Assembly (NCBI GenBank): GCA_963971575.1
Contig: OZ020623.1
Coordinates: 10,480,980-10,544,979, forward strand
Source of the DNA: Liopterus haemorrhoidalis
Lineage: Eukaryota; Arthropoda; Insecta; Coleoptera; Dytiscidae
Length of the DNA: 64,000 nt
Direction of reading: 5' to 3'
Shown: positions 32,265 through 43,667 of the stretch, piece by piece
Position numbering within the stretch: the stretch's first letter is position 1
How the letters are laid out: the number at the start of each line of letters is the position of its first letter
Made by a program: the position numbers and the translations under genes
Notes under the pieces: model-generated
Told to the model about the DNA's origin: nothing
What the model saw: only the letters and a program-made list of their open reading frames with translations
Database searches by the model: none

Positions 32265-33245
32265 TAAAATCAGCCCGCTTACCACATTTAACAAACTGCA
32301 TTTTAACAATGTTTCAGTCATAAACATACATATCGCTTTTATATAACTGTTCAGTTCAAGTCTCCAAAAGTCACATATAAATATAACTTATCCTACACGA
32401 TTCCAGCACGGCTTTCGAGAAGGCACGGCTGACAGTCCAACGGTCAAGCCTAAAAAAACCACATCTTTTTACATCAGGTTTCAGTGAAAGTCGGCTGGTC
32501 GGACTTTCAAGGCCAAAGTGTCACAGTTATGACTTAGTTTAACTACTCACATCGTAGTTTCGGGTGCTGCAATCTGCCCAGACCCAGGTAATTTGTACCT
32601 TAACCCCCACTCTCGACGCCACTTGCGATTGTAAACGGCTAATTTGAGAGGCTTAAGGAATCACACTTACGAGATGGAATAATGACACGGAAACATCGTT
32701 GAACAAAGCCCGTTGAAGTTCAGGAAGATTAAATTGTCAAAGAAAATAAACTTAAAAATAAAACAGGCTTTCAGTATTAATTTTTGAAAGAATTTTCATA
32801 TACATCTAATTAATTGAACCAGTTGAATTATTCGTAGGCTGTAGAATCTTCAACCCACGTTAATGAGAAATTATAATGACTGGCATCAGACAGTAACACT
32901 TACGGGAAAGTTCCAGTGGACTGGAACAGAAATTGTATTAATATATGTTGACAAAGACACCTACGGCGCTCAATTAATTAAATAGTTTATTTCAAAAACC
33001 ATCTATCGACCGATATAGGCAAAATTGAGTTTATTCCAATGTTATATGTTTAATAATTAAACCAAAAAAACAATGTTTAATAAGTAAAACTTTATTTATT
33101 CATCCCATTTACAGCGCAAATATAAGCGGCATATGTTTACAAGCGTACGGTAAAAAAATCAATGTTCCATATAGCACGACTGCTAGCGGCAAGTTCTTAT
33201 TATCTTAGCATTAATTCATCTCGATCAATCAAGATCCATGGAGTG
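32265..33245. other. Intergenic, GC-richer at 32395-32620
   Basis: A plus-strand RFQHGFREGTAD phrase at about 32402-32435 resembles the RT motif QHGFRxGRS, but the following residues do not continue an RT domain. Otherwise nothing. Confidence 0.3.
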
Positions 33246-33249
33246 ATAT

Positions 33250-34190
33250 ATTTTTTAAAAGGCTTAAATGCGAAAGATATAGAAACGGAGTTAGCCTGCT
33301 CCTTCATATGCAATAGTTGCCAATTTTATTGTAGAATTTAAACGCGGTCGATCAAGCACAGAAGATGCACCACGTTCTGGTAGGCCGAAAACAGCTACCG
33401 ATGAAGAAACGATGAACGGTAGGCGACTAAAATTGCAAGAAATATTAGTAGGAATTCCATATGACAACGCACATTGCATTTTAAACCAACATTTGGACAT
33501 GACAAAGCTCAATGCAGGATGGGTGCCATGTTTGCTAACAAACGACCAAAAGCAAGTGCGAATGACCATTTTTCAGCAATGTCTAGACGTATCCAAGCGC
33601 AATACAACATATTTTTTACAGCGGTTTGTCGAAACGTGTATTAATCACTACAGAGATCAAAGAATAATCAAAACAGTGGATAGCACGCTGTGAACCAACT
33701 CCGACGAAGACCAAGATAATGCCATCAGCTGCTAAGGTTAAGGCTAATTTTGGGATTCCCGAGCAATAATTTCTATCGACTACTACGAAGAACAATAACT
33801 GGCTGGTATAATATGTCATTATTAGACAGACTGAATGAAGAAATCAAATCCAAAAGGCATCATTTAGCAAATAGTTCTTGTTCCACCAAGATTTTCCACA
33901 AATCGGTAATTGCGATGGCGAAACTGCATAAATTGCGCTTCGAATTAATCAAACATGCACCCTACTTGCCAGACTTATTTCGATTACTTTCTGTTTTACT
34001 CAAAAAATGGTTGACTGGAAAGAAATTCTCATCAAATACACAAGTTGTCGAAGCTGTAAATGGATATTTCAAGAATTTAGATAATTCTCATTTTATTGAA
34101 GGAATGAAAGGTCGTGCAAATCTTTGGACTAAATGTATATAACTGAATGGAGACCATACAGGAAAATAAATACAATTTTGCTCCAAAAAG
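33250..34190 (+). pseudogene. mariner transposase (DD34D), most of its length, broken
   Basis: Shifted frames give, in order: KGLNAKDIETELA (33265), FKRGRSSTEDAPRSGRPKTA then TDEETM (33337-33417), LLTNDQKQVRMTIFQQCLD (33530-33590), INHYRDQRIIKTV (the block after the first Asp, with the Asp replaced), SLLDRLNEEIKSK (33817), KSVIAMAKLHKLRFELIKHA (33905), PYLPDLFRLLSVLLKKWLTG (third catalytic region, now missing its last Asp) and NGYFKNLDNSHFIEGMK (34058). A close relative starts at 63274. The 5' end is lost near 33250. Confidence 0.82.
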
Positions 34191-34499
34191 TTGTTTTCTA
34201 TTTCGTTCTAGAAAATATCCATACACCGCTGGTATATCGCAGCAGTTAAATAATGGCAATAGAAGATTGTCCGTTAGAACTTCTTTAATTTTTATAGAAC
34301 TGGAAAATCTGTTCATGAATAGTTGATTTAACAATAGGAATGATTTACGGGGGATATTTTTTCCAAGTTCCGCAGTTGTCATTGTTAAGCGGCGCTTGCG
34401 GAGTAGTGTTTCTGTCAGTACCTCCCAACCGGTTCAGCCATTACGTGCCGTATTTTTGATGTGAACGCTATTTTATCATAACTATTACAATAAAAAATC

Positions 34500-34858
34500 C
34501 CACCTCATGCGAGATTAACTCTGTGGTCCGTTGTCTACAAGCAAAAGACAACAATGCAGCAGTGCGTGTTGTGTATGGGAAACACATTATTAGTGATAGT
34601 GCAGTGTCCTTTTTTATGACTGCTCAAGAATTTCGGATGGGAGATATTCGGTCACCCGCCTTACAGCCCGGATTTGGCATACAAGCAGAATGAAGTTGTG
34701 GTTGGAAAAGAAGCGGTTCTGCACTGCTGAGGAACTGAAAACAGTGTGCAAGATTGGCTAAGAACCCAGGCGGTAACATGGTATGAGGAGGGTATACAAA
34801 AACTGGTTCCCCATTACGACAAATGCCTTAATGTCGCTGGCGACTACGTTGAGAAATA
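34500..34858 (+). pseudogene. Third mariner lineage, internally deleted
   Basis: The reading CEINSVVRCLQAKDNNAAVR then VVYGKHIISDSAV (34512-34605) resembles a mariner first HTH. It joins directly to AQEFRMGDI, LKTQAVTWYEEGIQKL-like and VPHYDKCLNVAGDYVEK-like residues (34624-34858), the C-terminus. All three catalytic positions are lost. Many shifts and stops. The flanking terminal repeats were not found. Confidence 0.6.
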
Positions 34859-34861
34859 ATT

Positions 34862-35608
34862 TAGATGTATGAGTAACTCTTGTGTATATTAAAACTTTTT
34901 TTGTTACTCTTTTCTTTGTGGAACTTTAAAAAAATAGTCCTAGTAGTTATGAGCATATTTACATGACTTAAAGCGCATAATATCATTATCAAACATTAGT
35001 CTTATATTTCTACAATAACTTAGGAAACGTACTAGTAATTATAGGACTGCCCTAACGTAAGTAATACACCTGGCAACCTACTCAGAAGCGACGCAACAGT
35101 GACTAAAAACTAAAATTAAACATGATTGATTTAAGAAAATATATGTGTCTTATTGTTTGTTTACCAAACTATGATTTTGTTTTATAAGTGTAAACACTGC
35201 ATACCTTTATACTGAGTAACAATATTTAGCGCATTAAAAATTTAAAAACTTTTCACCGCAGCTGTTGGTGAAGTTTTAGTTATTCTTTCCTTCCACAAAA
35301 AGAAAGAGTTTTAAAACAAATATAAGCAGAAGGGAAGCAAGTATCGCGCAAAACTTATGGAATAAATTAATTAGGAAGTTAAGGTTTAACTCGATTACCT
35401 TTTTGTTCATAATATTAATAGCATAGATAGATGACAGATAGAAGTTGGGAACGCCTATTGATAATCACTTAGTTACATGAACTTTATTAATGATCTTTTG
35501 TTAATAATATAGCCAAGTATAATTAAAAATGTTTTAAAGTTTCAAGCTTAACTTTATTTCTTATCATTGTTTAAAAATTTACTCTCCATCATCTTAAACA
35601 CTGTCAGT
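34862..35608. other. Intergenic, nothing recognised
   Basis: AT-rich spacer up to the HINE end at 35611. Confidence 0.35.
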
Positions 35609-35610
35609 CT

Positions 35611-35935
35611 TTTTTAGGCTTTTGTAGGTAGTACCATAATCCTTTTGTCACTCATTTGTCTGTCTATCTTTTCGGTAGATATTGTGTTCAAACGGCTGAA
35701 CATATAAAGTTAAAATTCGGTTTAAAAAAGTAAAACAGTACAACATAAAAATAAACGTAAAGTTGATATGCCTGACAAAGTTATGGTACGTCAAACAAAA
35801 GTCTGACTGAATCTAGTTTGAAAAGTTGGGTAGAAAATAGAAAATTGAAATTTGGCTTGTACAACTCTTTGACCCACATATAGGAAAACTATAGAGTTCA
35901 AAAAAATATCTAAGGAAAAATATAAACAAACTAGG
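35611..35935 (+). mobile_element. HINE copy D, 5' part, plus orientation
   Basis: TTTTTAGGCTTTTGTAGGTA (35611) is the 5' sub-terminal repeat. A worn (GTCT)n (35657-35670), then TTGGCTTGTACAACTCTTTG and ACCCACATATAGGAAAA (35850-35887) and AAAATATAAACAAAC follow the core order of the other copies, interrupted by about 100 bp of unrelated sequence (35720-35840). The 3' half and hairpin are missing. Confidence 0.65.
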
Positions 35936-36042
35936 GGCCTCAGCCAGGCTACGCCGGTCTTCTCCCCTACGTTGTGAAAACTACGTTGAAAATATAATAA
36001 GGCATTTTGTCGCACTTGTCGATTATAAAACTCGTCGCTCAT

Positions 36043-36560
36043 CTTTTTTTAACACTATTTTATGGAAATTCCCCTTGCAAATGTCTTAAGTTTTATCGTT
36101 AATTCACCTTAAATACTTAATTAGTTTTCTTCTGTCAAGAAATACATTCAAAATGTGAAATCTCGTCACATCATAAATTGCAAAAATTTTTACAGCTGTC
36201 TCTTTGAAACCTTGTAAGCATATTTTTGCTTCAAAATGCTCAAATAATGGCCCAAATTCTTTGAAACATGTTTTCTGATACCTCAAAATATTATCTCGCA
36301 CGTCAAAAAAGCTATCTTGAACCATTTTCACCACTTAACACTTTGATTAACCCTGAAATTTTTAATATATATAAATCTTTTTTTAACACTATTTTATGGA
36401 AATTCACCCTGCAAATGTCTTAAATGTTAATTCATCTTAAATCCTTAATTAGTATTCTTCTTTCAAGAAGTGAAACGTTCAAAATGTGAACCCTCGTCCC
36501 ATTTTAAAATGCAAAAAATTTGACAGCTGTCTCTTTTTGAAACCTTGTAAGCATATTACA
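36043..36560. repeat. Imperfect direct duplication of about 190 bp
   Basis: 36043-36233 and 36378-36560 share the same succession of words: TTTTTAACACTATTTTATGG, CTGCAAATGTCTTAA, TTCAAAATGTGAA, ACAGCTGTCTCTTT, GAAACCTTGTAAGCATAT. The copy distance is about 335 bp. The first copy continues into a 76-codon minus frame (36104-36334) that I cannot assign. Confidence 0.75.
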
Positions 36561-36594
36561 GTTCCTATCCGCTTCAAGTGTGGAAAAATACTTC

Positions 36595-36690
36595 ATCTGA
36601 CTTACAGTCCCAACTTAGCGCCTAGTGGCTTCTTCCTCTTCCTTTTTATTATTACTGTTTAGGATGAAATTTAAGAGGGATCAATTTAGA
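36595..36690 (+). pseudogene. Small mariner catalytic fragment
   Basis: LTYSPNLAPSGFFLFLF resembles the third catalytic block (YSPDLAPSDFxLF), with both Asp replaced. It directly follows the second copy of the 190-bp duplication. Confidence 0.45.
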
Positions 36691-36759
36691 GCTGTTTCTT
36701 GTAACCCGGTCTTCAACTTTACTCGCTGCAGCTAGGCGAACAGCGAGTTAATAAGTGTT

Positions 36760-36831
36760 ATTACACTGAGCGAGTTAGATAACAGCAAATCAATTCGCAA
36801 TAGAGTTGCTAGTAATCTCACTCAGTGTAAT
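36760..36831. repeat. Imperfect foldback
   Basis: ATTACACTGAG...ACAGCAA (36760-36787) and TTGCTAG...CTCAGTGTAAT (36806-36831) are inverted copies with about four mismatches around an 18-base loop. Confidence 0.7.
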
Positions 36832-36839
36832 TGAGCTTT

Positions 36840-37680
36840 TAGACGCTAAAAACAAGGAGACGTTTAAAAGTGAAACAAAATCCTTTAATTCTAATGGCAA
36901 AGATACAGTAAGTATAACAGAGTGCATTACTCGTAAAATCGACATAAACTCCAGGTTTCACTTTTATATCTAGATTAAATACAAGATCTTTAAAGACCAC
37001 ACATAAAATATATAGCTAAAGGTAAAATTTAACTTGTGGTTTTTCGGCAATGTTATAAAAAATAGAGGATTTTACAACAACTACCTAAGGTTATATCTTT
37101 CTCACATGGTTGTTAAAATAAAAAAGGACTGTAAATAAGAAATTTGTTTTTGTTTATAGTTTTTTTGATGGGAATATTCAATTTGGTAGAAGGTATATGA
37201 CACCTATACAATATAAAGTATTTTGAAATGAGGGTACACCTTTATAGATCTGTTATTTTAGTTCCAGAATCGACAATAGATGGAGAAGACATCTAACAGA
37301 ATATCTAGCAATTGGTATGCAAATTGGAAATATATGACAACGACAACTAAGTAAAATGGATGGTTTTGACCAAGATGATTGAAAAAGCAATTTGTTCAAT
37401 CATGAACTGCATGAATGGTACAGAGAACCGTCAATATAGTCCGAATTGTATAAAAAAAACGAAGGTTGATTTTTTAAAAATTTTTTTAAATAAGCATAAA
37501 AAAACATATTGTAAAAACGACGTACGTTAATTTTCAATGGCCTGCAGCGAGTTTTTTTTAATAAACTAATGTTAAGTACATACAATCGTTTTTTTTTTTT
37601 TTTTTTTAGATAATGATAATGACGTAGCAGTGCAATTAAAGACCCACACATATATGAGAGCGGGATGAAAAGAAATGCGA
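36840..37680. other. Intergenic, nothing recognised
   Basis: AT-rich with T-runs at 37590-37609. The 83-codon minus frame 37400-37651 is lysine/phenylalanine-rich low complexity. Confidence 0.35.
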
Positions 37681-37689
37681 ATGAAAATG

Positions 37690-38300
37690 AAATCTTTTTT
37701 TTTTAAATTAATTTATATTTCTCTACATAATCACCTCTTTATTCTATTCACATAGTCTAGCAATAGTGGAGCATCTAAATGCCCTCCTTAAATTGTTTTT
37801 TTGCTCATCCAACCAAAATCTCTTTCCAGTTAAACATTTTTTTAGATTTTTATAGTCATAGAAGTCAGAGGGTGCCCGATCTGGTAAATAAAGTGGCTGA
37901 CCAACTACTTCAAACTTTAATTCTTTCAGTTTTCCATTTGAATTACGCTGGAATTGGTAGGTGCTTTGTCATGGTGGTAGAGAATTTTTATTTGTCATGG
38001 TGCTTTTCATTTCGACTAAATCAGGACTTTTTTCGCGAATTTAACTCAACATTATTGTCCGTTAATTGTTTGGCCCTTTAGGAGTCTATGTATAAATCAC
38101 TTTCGCGTCCCAAAAAATTTATATTATGATCTTTCTGGCTGATGGGATCGCTTTTGCCTTCTTTGAAGTCGAGAAATTGCGATAAATCCACTGTTTGGAC
38201 TGTTTCTTCTTCTCTGGTGTAATAATGGACCAAATTTTCATCTGTGGTCACGAAAAGATGCATAAAATCCACTGGTTTTTTATTTAATCTATCCATCTAG
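37690..38300 (-). pseudogene. mariner transposase, catalytic half, broken
   Basis: The frame at 38296-38078 reads MDRLNKKPVDFMHLFVTTDE, then NLVHYYTREEETVQTVDLSQ, the first catalytic block (TTDExxxHHYTPE). Further along the minus strand, in shifted frames at about 37905-37740, are LYLPDRAPSDFYDYKNLKKC then LTGKRFWLDEQ, the third catalytic block with its final Asp kept. The second block is too eroded to read. The 100-codon plus frame here is antisense. 5'-truncated at about 38300. Confidence 0.75.
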
Positions 38301-38509
38301 ACTGAGAAAGTTGATATCGAATAAGTTTGATTCCCACAGCAGCAAAAGTGGCATCTATCGTACAGATACATATACTGGGTCCTATAACTACGTGGAGCAA
38401 AGGACTTCAATGAAGTATTTATATCGGGTACGGTTTGGTGCTAATCCTTTAATATGTTTCCAACTTTTCCCGCACGCATTCCCTTCCTTATCTATTGGTC
38501 ATTAGTTAG

Positions 38510-38935
38510 TTTGGGTCTTCCAAAGCGCCTTTAACCCTGCCGGTTTCAGTCCAAGGCCTATTTTGCAGTTTTGTCCAGTTTTCGCCTAAGGGTATGACCA
38601 ATCCACTTCCATTTCCACTTCTTGATTACTTGTCGGATCTCTGTTCTGTGAGCAGCCATAAGTCTTTATTAGTAATGGTATCTGGCCAGTGAATGCCTAC
38701 CATAATTCGCAAACATTTATTAATAAATGTTTGTAATTTTCTGGTCATAGTTTCTGTGACTCGCCAAGGCTCGCACAATTTAGTATTTTAAGAGATAACA
38801 GTCGAACGCCAGAGATTGTTGAGCAAACTAAAAACAAATCTTGCGTTTCGTATTCTGGCATTTATATCAGCCTTTGTTTCCCCACTTTCGGTAACGATAA
38901 TCCTTAAGTAGCATAACTCATTCTAATCGTGCAGC
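38510..38935 (-). pseudogene. LINE ORF2 C-terminal fragment, decayed
   Basis: Minus-strand frames give LRIIVTESGETKADINARIR then NARFVFSLLNNLWRSTVIS (about 38920-38795), TRKLQTFINKCLRIMVGIHW then PDTITNKDLWLLTEQRSD (38755-38640), and KKWKWKWIGHTLRRKLDKTA (38625-38565), followed by GRPKLTND. This is the post-RT region of an insect LINE, with at least two frameshifts. No segment is long enough to show as an ATG-initiated frame. Confidence 0.75.
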
Positions 38936-38939
38936 TAGT

Positions 38940-39737
38940 TCTCGCATATTCAATTCCTCTGCAAAAATAAAATGTACTCAAAAAGAACCTTCTTTCACAG
39001 CTTCATAGCTTGCTGGTATGAGTCGTGGAAGCAATATCCATAAGGTTATTGGTTCGATTACTTGGGAAGGCATGAATTTTCGTGTTAAATTCTTAGAAAA
39101 TAATTATTGTTTTGTATTTGTTATAGGAATTACTTGAAATGAAACATTTGACTACCATATATATTATTTTGGTTGTAATATTGATATTTTAGATTCAGCC
39201 ACCTTTTCGAAGTTTGTATCAATACCTTTGTTCTTGGTTAGTGTTTCTGTGGTCAATTCTCAATCACAATTCCCATGACAGTTAATTTGAGAGAACACTA
39301 AACCGCTTCCATGGCTGCCAACATTGAATTTTCAATCAAACTAATCTATTTAACTCCTGATTTCCGTAACAGCTCACACAGAATCATCAAATATAATTAA
39401 TCTGCTCTCATTACGGTTATTCTTTAATTAAGGACAACCGGATTCGGTAAGCCAATGAACTTCTAAAGCTTCACTAAGCTTGGAATTAAATGGAAAAAAG
39501 GATATTGGGAAACGCTCTACCGTATTTAAGTATATATGTTACTGTGAAAGTACTAAATACATTTTCCGGTAAATACACACTCGACTAGTCCTTATTAAAT
39601 GAAAGACCTCGTGATTCCATACCTTAGTATGAAGTATTAAATAATAAATAAATAATAATAATAAATGATAGGTTTCGTTTCTAGACTGTATTTCTTTATT
39701 ATTAAAATATGACAAATTTCATTTTCATTGGATTACG
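38940..39737. other. Intergenic, nothing recognised
   Basis: No frame or terminus. A TAA/AAT-rich patch lies at 39640-39665. Confidence 0.35.
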
Positions 39738-39740
39738 TTA

Positions 39741-40255
39741 AAGGCGACTACAGACCGTGTACCAGTGTTCGCCAACGCTACTGACGTTGGCCGTGACATG
39801 TACCACTGTACAAAGCGCTGGCCAAGTACAAAAATAGCCAATGCTTGTAAAATGGCGTCTGAGAGGGAAATTGAGGTTATGGTCGCAGCTTTGACCTTGC
39901 TTTTGATATTTAAATTAGATTAAAAGTACAAACAAATACTTTTTACTTTAAGTAGACTTTGTAATTATGCAAAAATGGTTATAATATTCCTTTTGAGTAC
40001 AGCACTCTCGACTGATGTGATGACAAGTTTGTGCGCGTCGTGCATACGGTGCTAACATGCATGTACAAATCTGCACTGATGTTGGTCGAACTTCTTTGAC
40101 TTGTTATAAGAATACCGCCTCGGAAACGAACGTCGGCCAAAGCCAAGCCCTGCCTAGGTTGACTGTGACTTGTGTCTTGTTGCCCCTACGCACGATCCGC
40201 GGAGCTAGACAAGTATAAACATTGGCCGTGAGTTACCACGCCGTCTGTAGGCACC
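39741..40255. mobile_element. MITE-like element with TTA flanks, superfamily unknown
   Basis: AAGGCGACTACAGACCGTGT (39741) and the inverted GGTGCCTACAGACGGCGTGG (40255) form a 20-bp imperfect inverted repeat. TTA lies outside each end (39738-39740 and 40256-40258). The subterminal motif GTTGGCCGTGA recurs near both ends (39784 and 40220, the latter as ATTGGCCGTGA). A 3-bp TTA duplication would fit PIF/Harbinger, but the ends are not the usual ones. Non-coding, GC-richer than its flanks. Confidence 0.6.
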
Positions 40256-40259
40256 TTAC

Positions 40260-41440
40260 CATTTCGAGCATGAAATTTAGAAAAATCGACAAATTCTAGA
40301 TTTCTGAAAAAATCCAAGAAAACATTGACGACGTCCCAACCCTATTACTAAAGTCAAAAGAAATGTAATCCAGCATTATCTTTGTCACAACTATAAATGT
40401 AAATTTTGTTTAAACAGTTTACAAATTTAAATACATTAAATTTTAATATATTAATTAAAGTTTAATTTAAATTATTAATTAGTCTTGTGATCTGTGCAAA
40501 GATACACTACCCTTATAATCTTGTGTGGGAACAGTATTGATTTTATACTTAGACCCCTGTCATTTCTGTGACAAAATGTTACATCATCGTAATAGCTTAA
40601 GATGGCTGACTCTAAGCCATAAAATGGACGTAGGTATATTCTTAACTATTTATAGTATTTCTATTATTCTTTAAGAAGAATCTGTAAAGAAGACAAGTTG
40701 TGAGGGCCCTACCATTTATATAAATGAAACGTTTGCCCGATTTGTTTGAATATAATATTAATATACTTCAATTGTATTTACTGTTCACATCCCTCAAAAT
40801 TCAAGGACTCACGTATAGTGTCGAAATCCGTCAGCGGTTTCGGATATGAACTCCTGCGTTCGCTATCTGGTTGGTATTATTCTTAGGATGTTGACTTAAA
40901 TTAAGAGGTGTTGACTTAACTTGACATTTTAATTACGATTACGGTTGCGTCCTAGATCTTCTCGCTGGAGCATAAAGTCTTTACAAACTCGCACCATTGT
41001 GTTCTGTGTAGAGCAGGCCTCTTCACCTAGCGCCAGATAGTTACGTAGACATCCTTACGAAAACAGATGATCGAGACGTATACAATATACGTGTATCGTT
41101 CTCTTAATAAATAAAGCCAAGAAGAAAAAGTTTTATTATCTTTAAAATTACTTAAAGATTGCTTTTCGTGATTGTAGGTATTTTGTCATACTTTAGAACT
41201 TTGTTTTAAATTTACGACTAGACTGGAAGTGCAGCAATGAAATCTAAATGCAAAAACTGTCTAGTCACACTACAATTACACTATTTATTAATATTATTAC
41301 ACCAAATGCCATTAGTTAAGACATTTTATTATAATAAGACACGAAATTTAACTATAAAATATATGATTTAAAAAAATTGAATAGATCAAAAAATATTTAA
41401 TTTGTTTTATAATACTTAAACCATAACTGTACGAACTAAT
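40260..41440. other. Intergenic, GC-richer at 40830-41060
   Basis: The less AT-rich stretch has no readable frame. It ends before two AATAAA signals at 41106-41115. It could be a gene 3' UTR or an old LTR; neither is shown. Confidence 0.3.
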
Positions 41441-41446
41441 AAAATA

Positions 41447-42016
41447 CAGTACCTAGACAAAATATTATAACCACTTACAAAAACAACTGTTTATTAAAAA
41501 GCCGACATATAATCATATGCTACTTTATTTATTTCTTTAACATATCGTGTGTATTAAAAGTTAAGCTATTTTAAACATCTTCAACTCAGTATTTTTATTC
41601 TGAGAATGATTTGCAAGAACAAAAAGTACCGATTTTGTCCTGGACAGGTAATTCGCCGGATGTCAATTCTAACGAAAATGTTTGAAACATCCTGAAAAGA
41701 CTTGTTTATGATTTAAATAATACTAATAAACAAGTTTTAACAGATAATATTAAAAAAGTATGGCATGGTTCTCCAGAAATTGAAAATTGTATTAGGGCAT
41801 GTATTGAGAGTATGCCTCGAAGAATTGCGGCAGTAATAAAAGCAAAGGGGGGCAACACAAAATATTAATAAACATTTTATAAATGTACTAAAATAATTTG
41901 AAATAATAAAATACAAAATAAAAATAAAATTGGTGTATTACTATTTTGTTGATTTTGTGTAAAACAATAAATTTTTAAAAATTCATAAGTGGTTATAATA
42001 TTTTGTCTAGGTACTG
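41447..42016 (+). mobile_element. Tc1 deletion derivative with identical 31-bp inverted repeats
   Basis: 41447-41477 and 41986-42016 are exact inverted copies starting CAGTACCTAGACAAAATAT, each flanked by TA. Inside, 41600-41868 encodes the transposase C-terminus: VPILSWTGNSPDVNSNENV, a TGA in place of Trp, NILKRLVYDL, then KKVWHG and ESMPRRIAAVIKAKGGNTKY and the stop. The NSPD..ENVW block is the third catalytic region (DD34E), so its Glu is still present. The N-terminus and the first two Asp are deleted. About 570 bp. The well-kept ends suggest a comparatively young insertion. Confidence 0.9.
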
Positions 42017-42019
42017 TAC

Positions 42020-42595
42020 ATGTTTTGTCTCTTCTTTTTTGGACACTGTCGGTCGAGATTTTTGACCTAAAAAACTAACGATTTCCGTACCTAATATAAA
42101 TTTTATTATCTAAGATATCTCTACAAAAAATCCCATGAAAATCATGCAAATTGAGTGTGAATATATGTATATGACTCCGGAATCTAATCTTAATTATAAC
42201 TAAAGTCCACTATTTTTCTTGCTTTCGTAGGAAATATTCGTATACGTTATAAACCAATTCAAGGGACTGCTTTCTTAACGTTTTGCCTTTTACACTCATT
42301 AAATAAATGAAAACAATTATTTAAAATACAAATATTGTTCTAAACAGGACAGATTTAATGAAAAACACGATGAAATAAATAGAAAAACAGAGTTTAGATG
42401 CCACTGGTTCTGTACGACACTAGAAAACATTAGTAATCTCAGACAAACCCCGAGTTGGGATATCCTACGGTACATGTTGTTATGTATAAGTAAGTTTGTC
42501 GTAGCTATACCTGGACAATAAACAAAATTTGATTGACAAACTTCACTTGTATTTGTCGTACTATTTTGCCAATGTGAGCGAGAGAGAAACACATC
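42020..42595. other. Intergenic, nothing recognised
   Basis: One 91-codon minus frame (42317-42592) without a domain. Confidence 0.35.
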
Positions 42596-42599
42596 AGTA

Positions 42600-42746
42600 G
42601 ATAGATAGATAGATAGATTGATAGATATAGTCTTTATTCGTGCCTTGCGGCTTTGAATGGAGTACAGTTCTTACATAAATAACCCATAATTGACTTTTTG
42701 ATATATATATAACAAAAACTAATATTTGATACTATTTACAAAAAGA

Positions 42747-42777
<31 letters not shown>

Positions 42778-43205
42778 CATTTATAAACTTATAACTAAAA
42801 TATGCCCTTTTTATTTTTATATTGCTCTCTCTTTTTCTCTTCTTTTCTTTAGCACCCTTTTCATCCATGTTAACCCGGCTCCCGACTCGTCCAGCAGTTT
42901 TTGAATCTTCCTTGGTTCTCTTCCTATTTCTTTACAATTTTGTAGGTGTTCTATCGTTTCTTCCGCTTCGCCGCACGTTCTACATAATCTCTCGTTTTCT
43001 TCTTTCCAATATTTACTTGCCTCTGTCTCATTTCCACACCTAAATCTTGCTATGGTTTTCTGTGATTTGTTGCTGTTTTGCATATATTGTGGCAGCCATT
43101 GTGTTTGTATTTTCCCATATTCTTTAAAATACCTAGACTTGCTAATTTTATTCTGTTGGTTCTGCAGTTGTACCTCTCTATATCTTTCTGTCTCTTTCAC
43201 ATCAG
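42600..43205 (-). pseudogene. LINE 3' end with zinc-finger C-terminus and TCTA tail
   Basis: The frame at 43200-42817 (127 residues) contains ARFRCGNETEASKYW and a Cys/His cluster, RLCRTCGEAEETIEHLQNC, i.e. the C..C...H....C knuckle at the end of many insect LINE ORF2 proteins. A 3' UTR with an internal (TA)n follows and ends in a TCTA repeat (plus strand 42600-42618). RT and endonuclease are absent. Confidence 0.75.
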
Positions 43206-43206
43206 T

Positions 43207-43665
43207 ACGTTAATTATTATTTCATTAGACTTTGACTGGACTTTAGATAATCAAAGATTACCTGACTTCTAGACTCATTATGATATCATCTGATGAAAAT
43301 TCAAACGCACGTTTTGAATGTTTATTTTTCTTATAAAATTAAAGAGCATGTACTGAATATTACATGATCATGTCAACAGTTTGACAAGCACTGTAAGCGA
43401 ATGTACACGCACAGCTTATTCCCCTGAGTCTATTCTCTACACTTGAAAATATTTCATACGTCTGTTGTCATGTCGTAAAGCTAGCGTGACTCCTAGATAT
43501 TTAAAGTTCTTTTTGTGACTTATGCCCAGTTCACAGGGCGACAGTTAATTTATTGTTTTAACAGTAATCTTTAAAAACATATATTTAGGGATTTTAAATT
43601 ACGTCATCTAATTTTTTTATTTCATGACGAAAAAAGTATAACTGTTAGATCTTAAAAAAATTATG
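43207..43665. other. Intergenic, nothing recognised
   Basis: AT-rich spacer between the LINE end and the HINE cluster. Confidence 0.35.
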
Positions 43666-43667
43666 TG

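Noticed and set aside
42822..43043. Leucine/phenylalanine-rich plus frame
   Set aside because: Antisense of the LINE zinc-finger C-terminus at 42817-43200.
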